64,000 bases of DNA from Lentisphaerae bacterium GWF2_57_35. Its GTDB lineage: Bacteria; Verrucomicrobiota; Kiritimatiellia; CAIQIC01; GWF2-57-35. Shown here one piece after another: positions 1 through 9,449 of the stretch (the stretch's first letter is position 1; each line of letters starts with the position of its first letter). The position numbers and the translations under genes are program-made. The notes under the pieces are model-generated. The model had not been told where the DNA came from. It made no database searches and was given only the letters and a program-made list of their open reading frames with translations. The DNA is taken from positions 1-64,000 of the forward strand of contig MHBK01000051.1 of the NCBI GenBank assembly GCA_001804865.1, read 5' to 3'.

Positions 1-2608
1 TGCAGTTCTGCACATCTACATTGCGACACATGAGTCCTCCAGCATATCGACCGCCTTCTCCTTTGGTCAGCAAACAATCTCGAAGCACTCCATTATAAAT
101 ATGCGCATTTCCTCCGCTATCAGCCCTGTTATTCACAATTTTGCATCTCGCCACCAGTCCGCTTCTACTAAAAATGCCTCCGCCATCGGTGGCAGAGTTG
201 TTTTCGATGGTGCAATCCTGAACACTACCATATGAGCTATAAATTCCGCCGCCACAATAAGCTGCAGCGTCGGCTATCAAACAGTTTCGTACGATACCTC
301 CCTCACTGCAAGAGACATTGCCTCCATAGCACGCATAATTCCGTTTAACAACACATCGCTCTATGCGTCCGCCATTCAAGTCCACGCCGCCGCCAGAGCT
401 GTTACCATGGCCAACATTACTCACTATGATGCAATTGAGAAGGGCGCTTCTCGCCATGATATATCCCCCAGCCCCACCCAAATCAGAACCCGCCAGATAG
501 CCTGAGCCCTCCATTCGACCATGCCTGAGCGTGAAACCTATCAGCTCGGAGTCCATGCCGAGATAAACGCAACGAACTACTCCAGCGCCGTCAATAACCG
601 TCACTTCCGGACCATTCACACTCTGAACGGAAATAGGACGATCAATATAGACTCTGTTTGATTGCATATAAGGGTAATAGATAGTGGTTGAGCCATAACG
701 GCTGTAGAAGAACTCATAAGTCCCTCCCGGAGTCACTCTGGCTCCCGTCTGGTAGACTCCGTCCGTCACGACAACGGTTTCCAACACCCCTGCCGCATCC
801 ACTGCCGATTGAATGTTCGTGGCGGCAGTGGCCCAGGTCATGAACGGGGCCTCATGCGAACCGCCTAGTGAAACATAATGGATCGGACCGCTTTCATAGG
901 CGCCCGTATCCACATGATCTCCCCGCAGACGAACGGATCCCCGCACGTCCACCGCATTGGTCATCCAGTCCTGGTCGAGACCGGCATTGCAACAAGGAGA
1001 GTTCCAAGCAGGGATGTAGTCTACATCTGGCCGCAACACTGGATCCGTATCGATGTTGCCGACGCCGGGCATCGCAGGAGCGCTGCAAGTGTACATGAAC
1101 GTCGCCCGGCCAGATTCCGATTCCGTTTCCCCCCAGTTGGGCGCTGAAGTCGCGGCGGCATTGTCGTAAACAATGCAGTTAAGAACGAGCGCGCTGCTGC
1201 AGACGGAAAGACCTCCATGCAAACCGGCACGGTTGCCCGCGATCGTACAGCTCTCCAAGCCGCCGGCGGATAAAAACACCCCACCGCCTTGTCCTTCACT
1301 GGCATTTTCAAAAAACAGGCAGTTCCTGATCCAGGACGAATAGGCAGAGGCTCCTCCGCCACAACGACCGACTTCGTTGCTGGCCATCACGCATAAGTCC
1401 AGCAATACGTCTCCAGACAAATAAACCCCGCCCCCGTCATTGGATGCGATATTGCCCATGATGCGGCAGTTTTTAATCAGGCCCGCTGCATTCGTCACGA
1501 AGGCTCCACTCCAATAAATCCCGCCCCCGTCTTGAGCGGCCATATTTTCGGAAATCTGGCAATTGGTTATGATGCTTCCCGAACCCGACAGCACGCCCCC
1601 ACCCCTGAAGGAAGATACATTGTTGAAGATTTTGCAGGACTCCAGCACACTTCCTTCTGTCAACAAAACCCCACCGCCGCCGTCGCCGAATGCCCGGTTT
1701 CCTGTAATCACACAATTACGAACCGCGGCGCCCTGACACCTTACGCCCGCCCCTTGGTCGGCATAGCCTCCTGTGATCGTCAAGCCCGCCAGAACGGCAT
1801 TGGAATTTAGAAGGTCGAAGCAACGCACCAGCCCTTGTCCATTGATGGTGGGATATGCGCTTTCGAATTGACTGACAAGAGTCACCGCCTTCGCGATCCG
1901 GATCGAGGAGGTAATGGAGTACGCCCCCGCGTGCACACGAATTACGCCGCCCTCCATGGCCACATCGAGCGCATCCTGCAAATTCGTTGCGGCTGTATTC
2001 CAGCTTGTATAGGGAAACACCGGGCTAGAATACGAATTGGCAGGACGAACATAATAGGTTGGCGTCGCAAACGATTCCGAACTAAGTTGAAGATAATCCC
2101 AGCAGAAACATCCCGCCGCTCCGGAGAGACCATTGAAGGATAAAACAGCTCTAACTATAGCGGTGTTGGTTGGGGCGGCGGCGGTCATGGCATATCGCGA
2201 CCACTCGGTTGCTTCGTGTTCCCAAGTGGTCTCACAACGAATATTCATCGCCGACGTTTGAAGCTGAGCATGGTCGGCCGAAAAAAATTCCAGGCTCATT
2301 TGGACGACGGAATTCGAAGAACAATCTTCACTCCACATCCCGTAGGCTGAAAAAGTATAATTGGAAATGCCGGACGCCGGAATCTCCTGGTAAATCCGGC
2401 CGCCGGAAGTCCAGCCCTTCATGACAATCCCGTTGGACCCATAACGCCTCGCCGAGGTTTCCACGGCGATGTGATCCGAATCCGTCAGCGTCCACCCGGG
2501 GATATTCGTCTGGGAGCCCACTTCAAAGGAATCGTTGGTGAGCAGATTCGCTTGCGAACTGTAACCGGCGAATAGAACGAACAGTACGGATAGAAAGAAA
2601 CTGCGCAT
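1..2608 (-). CDS. Secreted choice-of-anchor Q / polymorphic-OMP-like repeat protein (3' end beyond window)
   Basis: The reading frame stays open from an ATG at 2608 to the window edge (869 codons, no stop). AAAGGAGG lies just upstream of the start. Residues 1-20 form a signal peptide. Residues ~20-190 look like a carbohydrate-binding beta-sandwich (NLLTNDSFEVG opening). Two right-handed beta-helix units follow. Each opens with a P-[FY]-x-[TS]-W-x-x-AATN-[IL]-Q segment and holds many short repeats of the GGG[VI]-x-L / NC-x-[IV] type. The first unit closes with a DVRG...GDHVDTGAYES motif, the hallmark closing of choice-of-anchor Q domains. These proteins are exported, surface-associated or extracellular in Verrucomicrobiota and Kiritimatiellota; their ligands are unknown. 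A C-terminal anchor would lie outside the window. The family call is confident; a sugar-binding role is inference. Confidence 0.85.
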   Translation of the reverse strand, partial: MRSFFLSVLFVLFAGYSSQANLLTNDSFEVGSQTNIPGWTLTDSDHIAVETSARRYGSNGIVMKGWTSGGRIYQEIPASGISNYTFSAYGMWSEDCSSNSVVQMSLEFFSADHAQLQTSAMNIRCETTWEHEATEWSRYAMTAAAPTNTAIVRAVLSFNGLSGAAGCFCWDYLQLSSESFATPTYYVRPANSYSSPVFPYTSWNTAATNLQDALDVAMEGGVIRVHAGAYSITSSIRIAKAVTLVSQFESAYPTINGQGLVRCFDLLNSNAVLAGLTITGGYADQGAGVRCQGAAVRNCVITGNRAFGDGGGGVLLTEGSVLESCKIFNNVSSFRGGGVLSGSGSIITNCQISENMAAQDGGGIYWSGAFVTNAAGLIKNCRIMGNIASNDGGGVYLSGDVLLDLCVMASNEVGRCGGGASAYSSWIRNCLFFENASEGQGGGVFLSAGGLESCTIAGNRAGLHGGLSVCSSALVLNCIVYDNAAATSAPNWGETESESGRATFMYTCSAPAMPGVGNIDTDPVLRPDVDYIPAWNSPCCNAGLDQDWMTNAVDVRGSVRLRGDHVDTGAYESGPIHYVSLGGSHEAPFMTWATAATNIQSAVDAAGVLETVVVTDGVYQTGARVTPGGTYEFFYSRYGSTTIYYPYMQSNRVYIDRPISVQSVNGPEVTVIDGAGVVRCVYLGMDSELIGFTLRHGRMEGSGYLAGSDLGGAGGYIMARSALLNCIIVSNVGHGNSSGGGVDLNGGRIERCVVKRNYACYGGNVSCSEGGIVRNCLIADAAAYCGGGIYSSYGSVQDCTIENNSATDGGGIFSRSGLVARCKIVNNRADSGGNAHIYNGVLRDCLLTKGEGGRYAGGLMCRNVDVQNC

Positions 2609-2832
2609 GTCATCCTCCTTTGAACAAACGATTGAACCGCCTTTCTGCAATCGCTCTCAATCAAACCGGCCAATATCCGCTTTCGCAAAAAGGGGATTAT
2701 CCGATTTAACGATTCATCCTAAGTCATCCGTCCGCTGGAAGCAATCCATATTTAACTATATTTTAGTTAATTTCATCGGCGTCTCCCCCGGCATTCCGAA
2801 ATCGCAATCCCGTCTTCGACAAAACGGCGAGA

Positions 2833-2862
2833 GATTATGATTAAGATTACGATTATGATTAC
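2833..2862. repeat. Hexamer tandem repeat GATTAN x5 in a divergent intergenic region
   Basis: Five consecutive copies of GATTA plus a variable base (T, A, C, T, C) lie between the divergent secreted-protein gene and the next plus-strand gene. A shorter relic of the same motif, in reverse complement (CTAATCGTAATCGT), is seen near 32135. The remaining 2609-2941 intergenic sequence must hold the divergent promoters, but I see no clear promoter boxes there. Confidence 0.6.
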
Positions 2863-2941
2863 GAGGGGAAGCTGCCGAAATAGACTTTAAGAGGTCCAAC
2901 AAAATACTGGCACACGTCCCGGGAGAAGGTAAGATGTTGAA

Positions 2942-3145
2942 ATGACAGAAGAGAAACGAGGGTTTGCCATTAGGGTATGGCGTATGGGATTCGATCTGAC
3001 GATCGAGGAACGACGCCTCATTGTGGGCATTCTGGCGATCGTGCTGGTCGGACTCACGGCCCGTTATCTGTCATTGCGCGGAGAACGGCCGGATACGTAT
3101 CAGCCGGAAGGGCTGAAGAAAATCGAACAAAAAGGTGTGCGATGA
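2942..3145 (+). CDS. Small single-pass membrane protein, 67 aa, translationally coupled to the HIT gene
   Basis: This short ORF has a basic N-terminus, one hydrophobic segment at about residues 25-43 (IVGILAIVLVGLTARYL) and a charged C-terminus. Its stop codon overlaps the start of the HIT gene (ATGA), which argues that it is translated. No family is recognised. The second in-frame ATG (MGFDL, 2987) is an alternative start. The function is unknown. Confidence 0.55.
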   Translation: MTEEKRGFAIRVWRMGFDLTIEERRLIVGILAIVLVGLTARYLSLRGERPDTYQPEGLKKIEQKGVR

Positions 3146-3558
3146 ATGCCAACTGCATTTTCTGCAAGATTGTCGCCGGACAGATTCCTTCCACCAAAGT
3201 CTACGAGGATGACGAGGTGGTGGCGTTCATGGACATTGGACCGATCATCAAGGGGCACACGCTGGTGATTCCCAAAGAGCATGTCGATCCGATCACCGAA
3301 GCGCCGCTTCCGCTTATCAACAAGCTGATGGCCGTCGTACAACAAATTGCGCGCGCCCAAAAAGCCAGTCTAAGGGCGGACGGAATCAACGTATTGCAGG
3401 CCAATGGCGTAGCGGCAGGCCAGCAGGTGCCGCATCTTCACTTTCATGTGATCCCCCGTTTCAACACGGACGGGCATCACTGGAATTGGGCCGCCAAGAA
3501 ATATGACAACCCCGAGGAAATGCGCCGGCTGGCCGAATCGATCAAAGCAGCGTTGTAA
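3142..3558 (+). CDS. HIT family hydrolase (HINT-like)
   Basis: The protein is 138 aa, full length for a HIT/HINT nucleotide hydrolase. The N-terminal CIFCKIVAGQIPS and the catalytic histidine triad HLHFHVIPR are both present. Family members hydrolyse nucleoside phosphoramidates or similar dinucleotide substrates. The start is the ATG overlapping the preceding stop (ATGA). An upstream in-frame extension to 2977 is possible but would overlap the previous gene entirely. The Minf_1886-family gene follows 20 bp downstream, so the two are probably cotranscribed. Confidence 0.93.
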   Translation: MNANCIFCKIVAGQIPSTKVYEDDEVVAFMDIGPIIKGHTLVIPKEHVDPITEAPLPLINKLMAVVQQIARAQKASLRADGINVLQANGVAAGQQVPHLHFHVIPRFNTDGHHWNWAAKKYDNPEEMRRLAESIKAAL

Positions 3559-3578
3559 CGCGATGGAGATGCAGCTAA

Positions 3579-4007
3579 ATGAGAAAACCGACGTTTGAGC
3601 AAGCCCTGGAACAGATTCTGAAGGAAGATCGCCGCTATCACGAACACGCCTACGAGTTCCTGCGGGAGGGCTTGGATTTTACCATGAAAGCCTTGGCCAA
3701 GCCGGCCGAGGGCGAGGCCCGGCATGTGTCCGGCCAGGAGTTGCTGCAAGGCTTGCGGCGCTTCGCCCTGCAGGAATTCGGCCCCATGGCCAAAACCGTG
3801 CTGCATCGCTGGGGCATTACCCGCTGCGAAGATTTCGGGGAAATCGTCTTCAATCTGGTCGACAAAGGCGTGCTCGGAAAAAACGAACGCGACAGCCGCC
3901 AGGATTTTACCGGGGGGTACGACTTCGAGGAAGCCTTCCGCAAGCCTTTCCATCCTGCGCGAAAAACCGAACGAAAATCCATCACCTCTCACAAGACCAC
4001 GGAGTAA
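3579..4007 (+). CDS. Minf_1886 family protein (PVC-restricted)
   Basis: This 142-aa protein matches the Minf_1886 family, which is essentially limited to Verrucomicrobia, Planctomycetes and relatives. Recognisable parts are the opening F-x-x-A-L-x-x-I-L-x-x-D-x-R-Y-x-x-x-A-Y, the central RHVSGQELL, the GITRCEDFGEIVFNLVD segment and the late DF-x-x-x-YDF-x-x-AF. The function is unknown. It sits 7 bp before the M16 peptidase gene. It is the best single-gene taxonomic marker in the window. Confidence 0.85.
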   Translation: MRKPTFEQALEQILKEDRRYHEHAYEFLREGLDFTMKALAKPAEGEARHVSGQELLQGLRRFALQEFGPMAKTVLHRWGITRCEDFGEIVFNLVDKGVLGKNERDSRQDFTGGYDFEEAFRKPFHPARKTERKSITSHKTTE

Positions 4008-4013
4008 CTTTTT

Positions 4014-6704
4014 ATGGGCCGGATTATGGGACGCTTCATTGCCATTCTTTTCGTTTTTTTTGTCGGCTTGTCCGCCGCGACCGCAGCGGAACCTGCCGTC
4101 TCGCCGTTGCTGCAAACCTTGCAAACCTCCAACGCAAAACTGCGCCGCTTTGTGCTGGATAACGGGATGATCTGCCTGGTCAAGGAAGACCGCACGGCGC
4201 CGGTCGTCGCCGTTCAAATATGGGTCGGCGCCGGAGCCATCGACGAGGAGGAATTCCTGGGCGGCGGGCTCTCGCATTTCGTCGAGCACATGATCTTCAA
4301 GGGAACCGAAACCCGCAAGCCGGGCGACATCTCGCGGGAAATCGGCGATGCCGGCGGCGACATGAACGCCTACACGGCCCAGGACCGGACCGTTTTCCAT
4401 GCCACTGTGCCGGCGCGTAACTGGAAGACCGGGGTGGATGTCCTGGCCGATGCCGTCATGCACGCCTCTTTCCCCGAGGAGGAATGGGCGCGCGAGCAGG
4501 AAGTGATCCTGCGCGAATTCGCGATGGGCGACGACGATCCTGGCCGCGTGCTCAACAAGCTGCTGTGGCGCACCGCCTACCGCGTTCATCCCTACAAGTT
4601 TCCCGTCATCGGCTACGAAGACATCTTCCGCTCGATGACCTTGAGCGATTTGAAGGTTTTTTTCCGCCGCAATTACGTTCCCGACAATATGATCGCCGTC
4701 GTGGTCGGCGATATCCGCGCGGATGAAGTGGAAAAGACCTTGCGCACCGTGTTTGGCGAGTTTGCCCGCCGGGCGCGCGCGCCGCTGGTGCTTCCCACGG
4801 AACCGCCCCAACTGGCGCCCCGCCTCGAACGGGAAACCGGCGCGTACGAAGTCTCGCGCATGGCCTGGACCTATCACACCGTCGCGCTGACCGATCCCGA
4901 CGCCCCGGCCCTGGATGTCCTGGCCGCCATCGTCGGCAGCGGCCGCAGCGCGCGGCTCGTCGAGGAAATCAAGGAAAAGCAGAACCTGGCCTACGACATC
5001 GGCGCCTGGTCGCACACCCCGCAGTATCCAGGACTGTTCGGCATTAGCGCCACCTATGACCCCAGTCGCGAAAAGGAATTGTTTGCCGCCATCCAGGCGC
5101 AAATCGATCGTTGGGCCTCCACGCCCTTTACCGCGGAAGAAATCGAAAAGGCCCGGCGACAGGTGCTGGTTGGAACATTGTCGGAATTACAGACCATGGA
5201 CGGCCAGGCCTACAGCTATGCCTCCGGCGAGTTTTATGCCGCCGACCCGTTCTATTCGGAAAAATATATCCAAATGGTTCAGGAGGTCACTCCCGCGCGG
5301 CTCGCCGAAGCCGCCCAACGTTATTTCCGAACCGAAAATCGATCCCTCGCCATCCTCTCCCCCACCCCGCCGGCCGTCGCCAACGGCACGGAAGCCGCCC
5401 AACGCGCCGGAGTGCTGCCCGTGAAAATGACCTTATCCAACGGCGTCACGTTGGTTGTTCGCGAGGACCATCGCCTGCCCTTCGTGTACGGGTGCGCCGT
5501 CTTGCGCGGCGGCCTGCTCAGCGAAATCGAACAGAACAACGGCATCACCCAACTCATGAGCGATTTGCTCACCCGCGGCACGAAGAGCCGGTCCGCTCCC
5601 GAAATCGCCCGTACCGTGGAAGCGCTTGGCGGCTCGCTCTCGGCCTTCTGCGGCCGCAACAGTTTCGGCCTTCAGTTTTCCTGTCTCGCCCAGGACACGG
5701 AAACGTTCATGGATCTGTTTTCGGATTGCCTGCTGCGGTCGTCCTTTCCCACCAACGAAGTCGAGAAGCAGAAGGTCCTTCAGTTGGCGTCCATTCAACA
5801 ACAACGCGAACAACCGACTTTTATCGCCGACGAAGCCCTGCGCAAAATGCTGTTTCCGGGACATCCCTACCGCTGGGACAATCTGGGCCAGAAAGAAAAT
5901 GTGGAACGTCTGACCCAGGCGGATTTGCAGGCTTACGAATCGGCGCACGTCACCCGCTCCAATCTGGTGCTGGCCCTCTTCGGCGACATCGCGCCGGAAA
6001 AAGCCCGCGAGCTGGCGGAGCGATGGTTCAGCGGCCTGCCGGATCGCCCGGCGCCGGCCATGCACACCCTGCGGCCCACTCCGCAATTGCCGGCCCGCAT
6101 CAAACAGCGGGAGCCTCGCCAGCAAACGGTTTTGATGATGGGCTTTCCCGGCGTCGACCTGAAAGATCCCCGCATGGACGCCTTGTCGGTCATCGCCGAA
6201 ACGCTCAGCGGGCTGTCCTCGGATTTGGCCGTGGAGGTAAGGGATAAACGCGGCTTGGTTTATTACATCGGCGCCTTCCAACGCCCCGGCGTGGACCCGG
6301 GACTCTTCGCGTTATATGCCGGCGCCCGCGAAGAAACCGTTAAGGAGGTGGAAGCGCTGATCACCAATCAACTGGACCGGATTGCCCGCGAAGGCCTGCG
6401 CGAAGACGAATTCCGCCGGGCCCGGGAGCAAATCGTCACCGCCCAGGAATCCAGCCTGCAAAGCAATGCCGGCCTGGCCCAAACCTGCGCGCTGGACGAA
6501 CTCTATGGACTGGGCTATCGCCACAGCTTCAACACCAAGGTCCGTATGAACAATTTGACCGCTGACGCCCTTCGGAAGGCGGCCGGGGAGATTTTCCGGT
6601 CCGACCGAAGAGCCGTAGCCTTGGTGCTTCCTGAAACGGCCCCGGAAACGAACGGAGAGCAGGAAGCAAAGCCCCACGATCAGGAACCCGAAAAAAGCAA
6701 GTAG
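4014..6704 (+). CDS. Tandem M16 family zinc metallopeptidase (pitrilysin/insulinase-like)
   Basis: The protein is 896 aa with a signal peptide (residues ~5-25, ending near AATAAE). It carries two M16 halves. The first is active: the inverted zinc motif HFVEH is at residues 88-92, with the downstream glutamate in the EQEVILREF region. The second half (from ~residue 430) lacks HxxEH and is the usual non-catalytic partner that closes the chamber. An exported, periplasmic peptide-degrading role is expected. GGAG lies ~10 nt upstream of the chosen ATG; a second ATG four codons later is an alternative start. Confidence 0.92.
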   Translation: MGRIMGRFIAILFVFFVGLSAATAAEPAVSPLLQTLQTSNAKLRRFVLDNGMICLVKEDRTAPVVAVQIWVGAGAIDEEEFLGGGLSHFVEHMIFKGTETRKPGDISREIGDAGGDMNAYTAQDRTVFHATVPARNWKTGVDVLADAVMHASFPEEEWAREQEVILREFAMGDDDPGRVLNKLLWRTAYRVHPYKFPVIGYEDIFRSMTLSDLKVFFRRNYVPDNMIAVVVGDIRADEVEKTLRTVFGEFARRARAPLVLPTEPPQLAPRLERETGAYEVSRMAWTYHTVALTDPDAPALDVLAAIVGSGRSARLVEEIKEKQNLAYDIGAWSHTPQYPGLFGISATYDPSREKELFAAIQAQIDRWASTPFTAEEIEKARRQVLVGTLSELQTMDGQAYSYASGEFYAADPFYSEKYIQMVQEVTPARLAEAAQRYFRTENRSLAILSPTPPAVANGTEAAQRAGVLPVKMTLSNGVTLVVREDHRLPFVYGCAVLRGGLLSEIEQNNGITQLMSDLLTRGTKSRSAPEIARTVEALGGSLSAFCGRNSFGLQFSCLAQDTETFMDLFSDCLLRSSFPTNEVEKQKVLQLASIQQQREQPTFIADEALRKMLFPGHPYRWDNLGQKENVERLTQADLQAYESAHVTRSNLVLALFGDIAPEKARELAERWFSGLPDRPAPAMHTLRPTPQLPARIKQREPRQQTVLMMGFPGVDLKDPRMDALSVIAETLSGLSSDLAVEVRDKRGLVYYIGAFQRPGVDPGLFALYAGAREETVKEVEALITNQLDRIAREGLREDEFRRAREQIVTAQESSLQSNAGLAQTCALDELYGLGYRHSFNTKVRMNNLTADALRKAAGEIFRSDRRAVALVLPETAPETNGEQEAKPHDQEPEKSK

Positions 6705-6723
6705 AGAAGAGGGAAGAAAATCC

Positions 6724-7125
6724 ATGAACAATAATCAGGAATACGATTCGACGAACGAGGCCAATGCGGCGCTGTTTATGCACTTGGTCATGACGCTGGC
6801 CACTTCGGCCCTGCAGCATCTCGGCAAGATCGTCAATCCGACAACCCAAAAAGCGGAGGTCCATCTGGACGCCGCTCAGGCAACCATCGATATGCTGGAT
6901 ATGCTGGAAGTCAAAACCCGAGGGAATCTCGACCCAGACGAATCCAAGATGTTGAAGGATACCCTGACCTCCTTGAAGCTAAATTATGTAGAGACGCTTC
7001 AGGCCGCGCCCGCGACGACGCCCCCACCCGCCGCCGAAGAAAAACCCACCGGCCAAGCCGAGCCCCAAATCGAACAAGGCGCGCCAAAGGACGGACGGGA
7101 AGCGCGCTTCCATAAAACCTATTAA
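6724..7125 (+). CDS. DUF1844 domain-containing protein
   Basis: At 133 aa, this matches the DUF1844 pattern: F-x-x-LVM-x-LA-x-x-A-x-x-x-LG near the N-terminus, then A-x-x-x-ID-x-L-x-x-L-x-x-KT-x-GNL at residues ~50-75, and a disordered Pro/Ala/Glu-rich tail. The function is unknown in the family. It lies 19 bp after the peptidase and 14 bp before the sensor kinase, consistent with one transcript. Confidence 0.88.
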   Translation: MNNNQEYDSTNEANAALFMHLVMTLATSALQHLGKIVNPTTQKAEVHLDAAQATIDMLDMLEVKTRGNLDPDESKMLKDTLTSLKLNYVETLQAAPATTPPPAAEEKPTGQAEPQIEQGAPKDGREARFHKTY

Positions 7126-7139
7126 GAGGTGAAGGCCTG

Positions 7140-9314
7140 TTGATAACCAAACGGCTATGGCACTTCCGTCACCGCCTGCTGAAGTTTATGCATCGGCAGG
7201 CGGTGATTCTTTATCTGGCCAGTTTGGCAGCCGCTGTGGCGGCGTTTATCGGCGTCTCCTTCCTGTTGGACAACAAGTCCTCGCATCGGCACGAGGAATT
7301 GTTCAGTCAGCAACAGGAAACGCAAATCTTTCTGGCCCGACAGGCGATTTTCGAACACTTCGAATCGTTGTTTCAGACCGTGGAGTCGTTGACCCGAACC
7401 GTCATTCCCCCCATGCTCCGACAACAGGTTTCGGCCTACGACATCCGTCAGTTCTTGCTGCAGGAACACCGCCATCATCGGGATTTTTCATCGTTTGCTT
7501 ATTTGGAGAACAAGCAACTGGAACCCACCCGCGCGGTCGACTCCTCTTTCGACGGAGCAACGGCCGAAGGATGGGCGCAGACGTATGGCCGACGGGCTCT
7601 TGCCTGCAAAGAAGGATTATTCATCCCCCCGCTGCACATTCGCCCTGACCGGCAAACCATGGCCATCCTGGCGCCGGTCACGCTATCCAATGGCCCGAAC
7701 GGCGTTTTTGCCGCCGTCATCGATTTGAGTCTTCTGGCTAAACGATATACCCGGCCCATGCGAGCGAACGCCCTCGGGTCGGTGCACTTGCTCGACGGGC
7801 AGGGAAACTATATTTTTCACCAGGACGCTTCGTTCATTGGACGCAACCTATTCGACCGACAGCGCCAGGCCGGCCCGGAACGGCTCCTGCTGGGCGGTCA
7901 AATGACCAACCTGCTTTCCGGAACAGGCTCCTTCATTGACAGAAAGCGACCGGGAACGGCCTCCACGACCCGGGAACTGATCTCCTGGAACAGCGTGCGC
8001 TTGGGCGAACATCGCATCGTCATAGCCCTTTCCGCTTCAGCCGTGGAAGTCACCGCCCCATTGAATCACCTGCGCATGCAAATCCTTTGGTCCGGCTGCG
8101 TTCTTGGCTTGGCCTTTCTGGTCATGAGCGTGATTTTCTTCCGACGGCGGGAATTGGCCCGGCTGCGGGTATCGGAGGAAAAGTATCGCCGGCTGGTTGA
8201 AAACATCGAGGAAGCCGTTTTCACACTCGATTTAAATGACCGGTTCACCTACGTAAGCCCCGCCGTTTTCCATATCGCCGGCTATCGGCCGTCGGAACTT
8301 CTGGGCACGTCCGCCGCCGCCCTTATTCATCCTGACGACCTGCCCCGCATGCAGGACGATCGATCTCTCATTCTGAAAGGTCTTGCCGCTCCGCATGAAT
8401 TCAGAATCTTGAACAAGGACGGCTCGATCAGATATGTCCAATCCAACAGCCGGCCCGTGTGGACCAACAATCGGGTGACCGAAATATCCGGCATGCTTTA
8501 CGACATCACTCAACGCAAAAAGGAAGAGGAACAACGACAGCGGCATGCCGACGAACTCCGCCAGCTCAATGAAGAAAGCAAGCAGTTCGTTTTTATCGTC
8601 TCGCACGACCTGCGCACGCCTCTCGTCAATTTGAAGGCCTATGCCCACGAATTGCGCGCTTCAATAAAAAACATGGGCATCCTGCTCAAACCGGCGAAGC
8701 CCCATCTGAAACCCCCGCAAGCCCTCCAGCTCGCCAACCTGCTCGACAAGGAAATTCCCGAATCGCTGGATTTCATCGGATCCTCCGTAACCCGGCTGGA
8801 TCGATTCATCAATGCCGTCATGTCGCTGGCCCGTCTGGGCGCCAGGGAACTTAACCCGGAACGGCTCAAGATGAACGAGCTGGTGGGAGACATTCTGAAG
8901 AATCTGGCTCACAAAATCGAAGAACGCTCCGTCCAACTGATCGTCCATCCTTTGCCCACGGCAACAGCCGACCGAATGGCCATGGAGCAAATCATGGGCA
9001 ACATCCTGACGAATGCGGTCAACTATCTGGAGCCTTCCCGCCCCGGAACGATCGAGGTATCCGGCGAGCAAACCCCGACGGGCGTCGCCTACCGCATCCG
9101 CGATAATGGCCGGGGCATCGTCGCCGCCGAAATGAGCAAGCTGTTTGCACCCTTTCGCCGAATTGGCTCGCCCGATGTGCCCGGCGAAGGCATGGGGCTC
9201 GCCTATGTGCAGACGTTGGTCCGGCGACATGGCGGACGCATTGCCTGTGAATCGACTCCGGGGATAGGAACAACCTTTATATTCACCATCGCCTGTTCCA
9301 CCCCCACTTCATAA
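7140..9314 (+). CDS. Membrane sensor histidine kinase: Cache-like sensor, PAS, HisKA, HATPase
   Basis: The protein is 724 aa. TM1 lies at ~20-38 and a periplasmic Cache-like sensor of ~270 aa follows. TM2 is near residue 310-330, then a PAS domain (~345-460, ending GMLYDITQRKKEEE). The HisKA box carries phospho-acceptor H489 in VSHDLRTPL. The HATPase carries the N, G1 and G2 motifs (LTNAVNYL, DNGRGI, GEGMGLAYV). The start is TTG at 7140, chosen because GAGGTG is well spaced upstream; the first ATG (MHRQAVIL, 7188) would cut into the basic region before TM1. No cognate regulator is adjacent. Confidence 0.88.
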   Translation: MITKRLWHFRHRLLKFMHRQAVILYLASLAAAVAAFIGVSFLLDNKSSHRHEELFSQQQETQIFLARQAIFEHFESLFQTVESLTRTVIPPMLRQQVSAYDIRQFLLQEHRHHRDFSSFAYLENKQLEPTRAVDSSFDGATAEGWAQTYGRRALACKEGLFIPPLHIRPDRQTMAILAPVTLSNGPNGVFAAVIDLSLLAKRYTRPMRANALGSVHLLDGQGNYIFHQDASFIGRNLFDRQRQAGPERLLLGGQMTNLLSGTGSFIDRKRPGTASTTRELISWNSVRLGEHRIVIALSASAVEVTAPLNHLRMQILWSGCVLGLAFLVMSVIFFRRRELARLRVSEEKYRRLVENIEEAVFTLDLNDRFTYVSPAVFHIAGYRPSELLGTSAAALIHPDDLPRMQDDRSLILKGLAAPHEFRILNKDGSIRYVQSNSRPVWTNNRVTEISGMLYDITQRKKEEEQRQRHADELRQLNEESKQFVFIVSHDLRTPLVNLKAYAHELRASIKNMGILLKPAKPHLKPPQALQLANLLDKEIPESLDFIGSSVTRLDRFINAVMSLARLGARELNPERLKMNELVGDILKNLAHKIEERSVQLIVHPLPTATADRMAMEQIMGNILTNAVNYLEPSRPGTIEVSGEQTPTGVAYRIRDNGRGIVAAEMSKLFAPFRRIGSPDVPGEGMGLAYVQTLVRRHGGRIACESTPGIGTTFIFTIACSTPTS

Positions 9315-9449
9315 CCAAGCCAGCCCTATAACCGCCGTGCCGACAAATGCCATTGCATTATCCAGAAAATAATGCCGGATTTTCATCTTGATTGTTACCG
9401 AGCATTGCATAGACTGCAATCGGTTGCATTTAACAAAGAGGTGACTTTC

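Noticed and set aside
3477..5102. Long minus-strand ORF (541 codons) opposite the M16 peptidase region
   Set aside because: It lies antisense to the Minf_1886 and M16 genes, has biased composition and no recognisable motifs, and reflects G+C-driven codon structure of the true genes.
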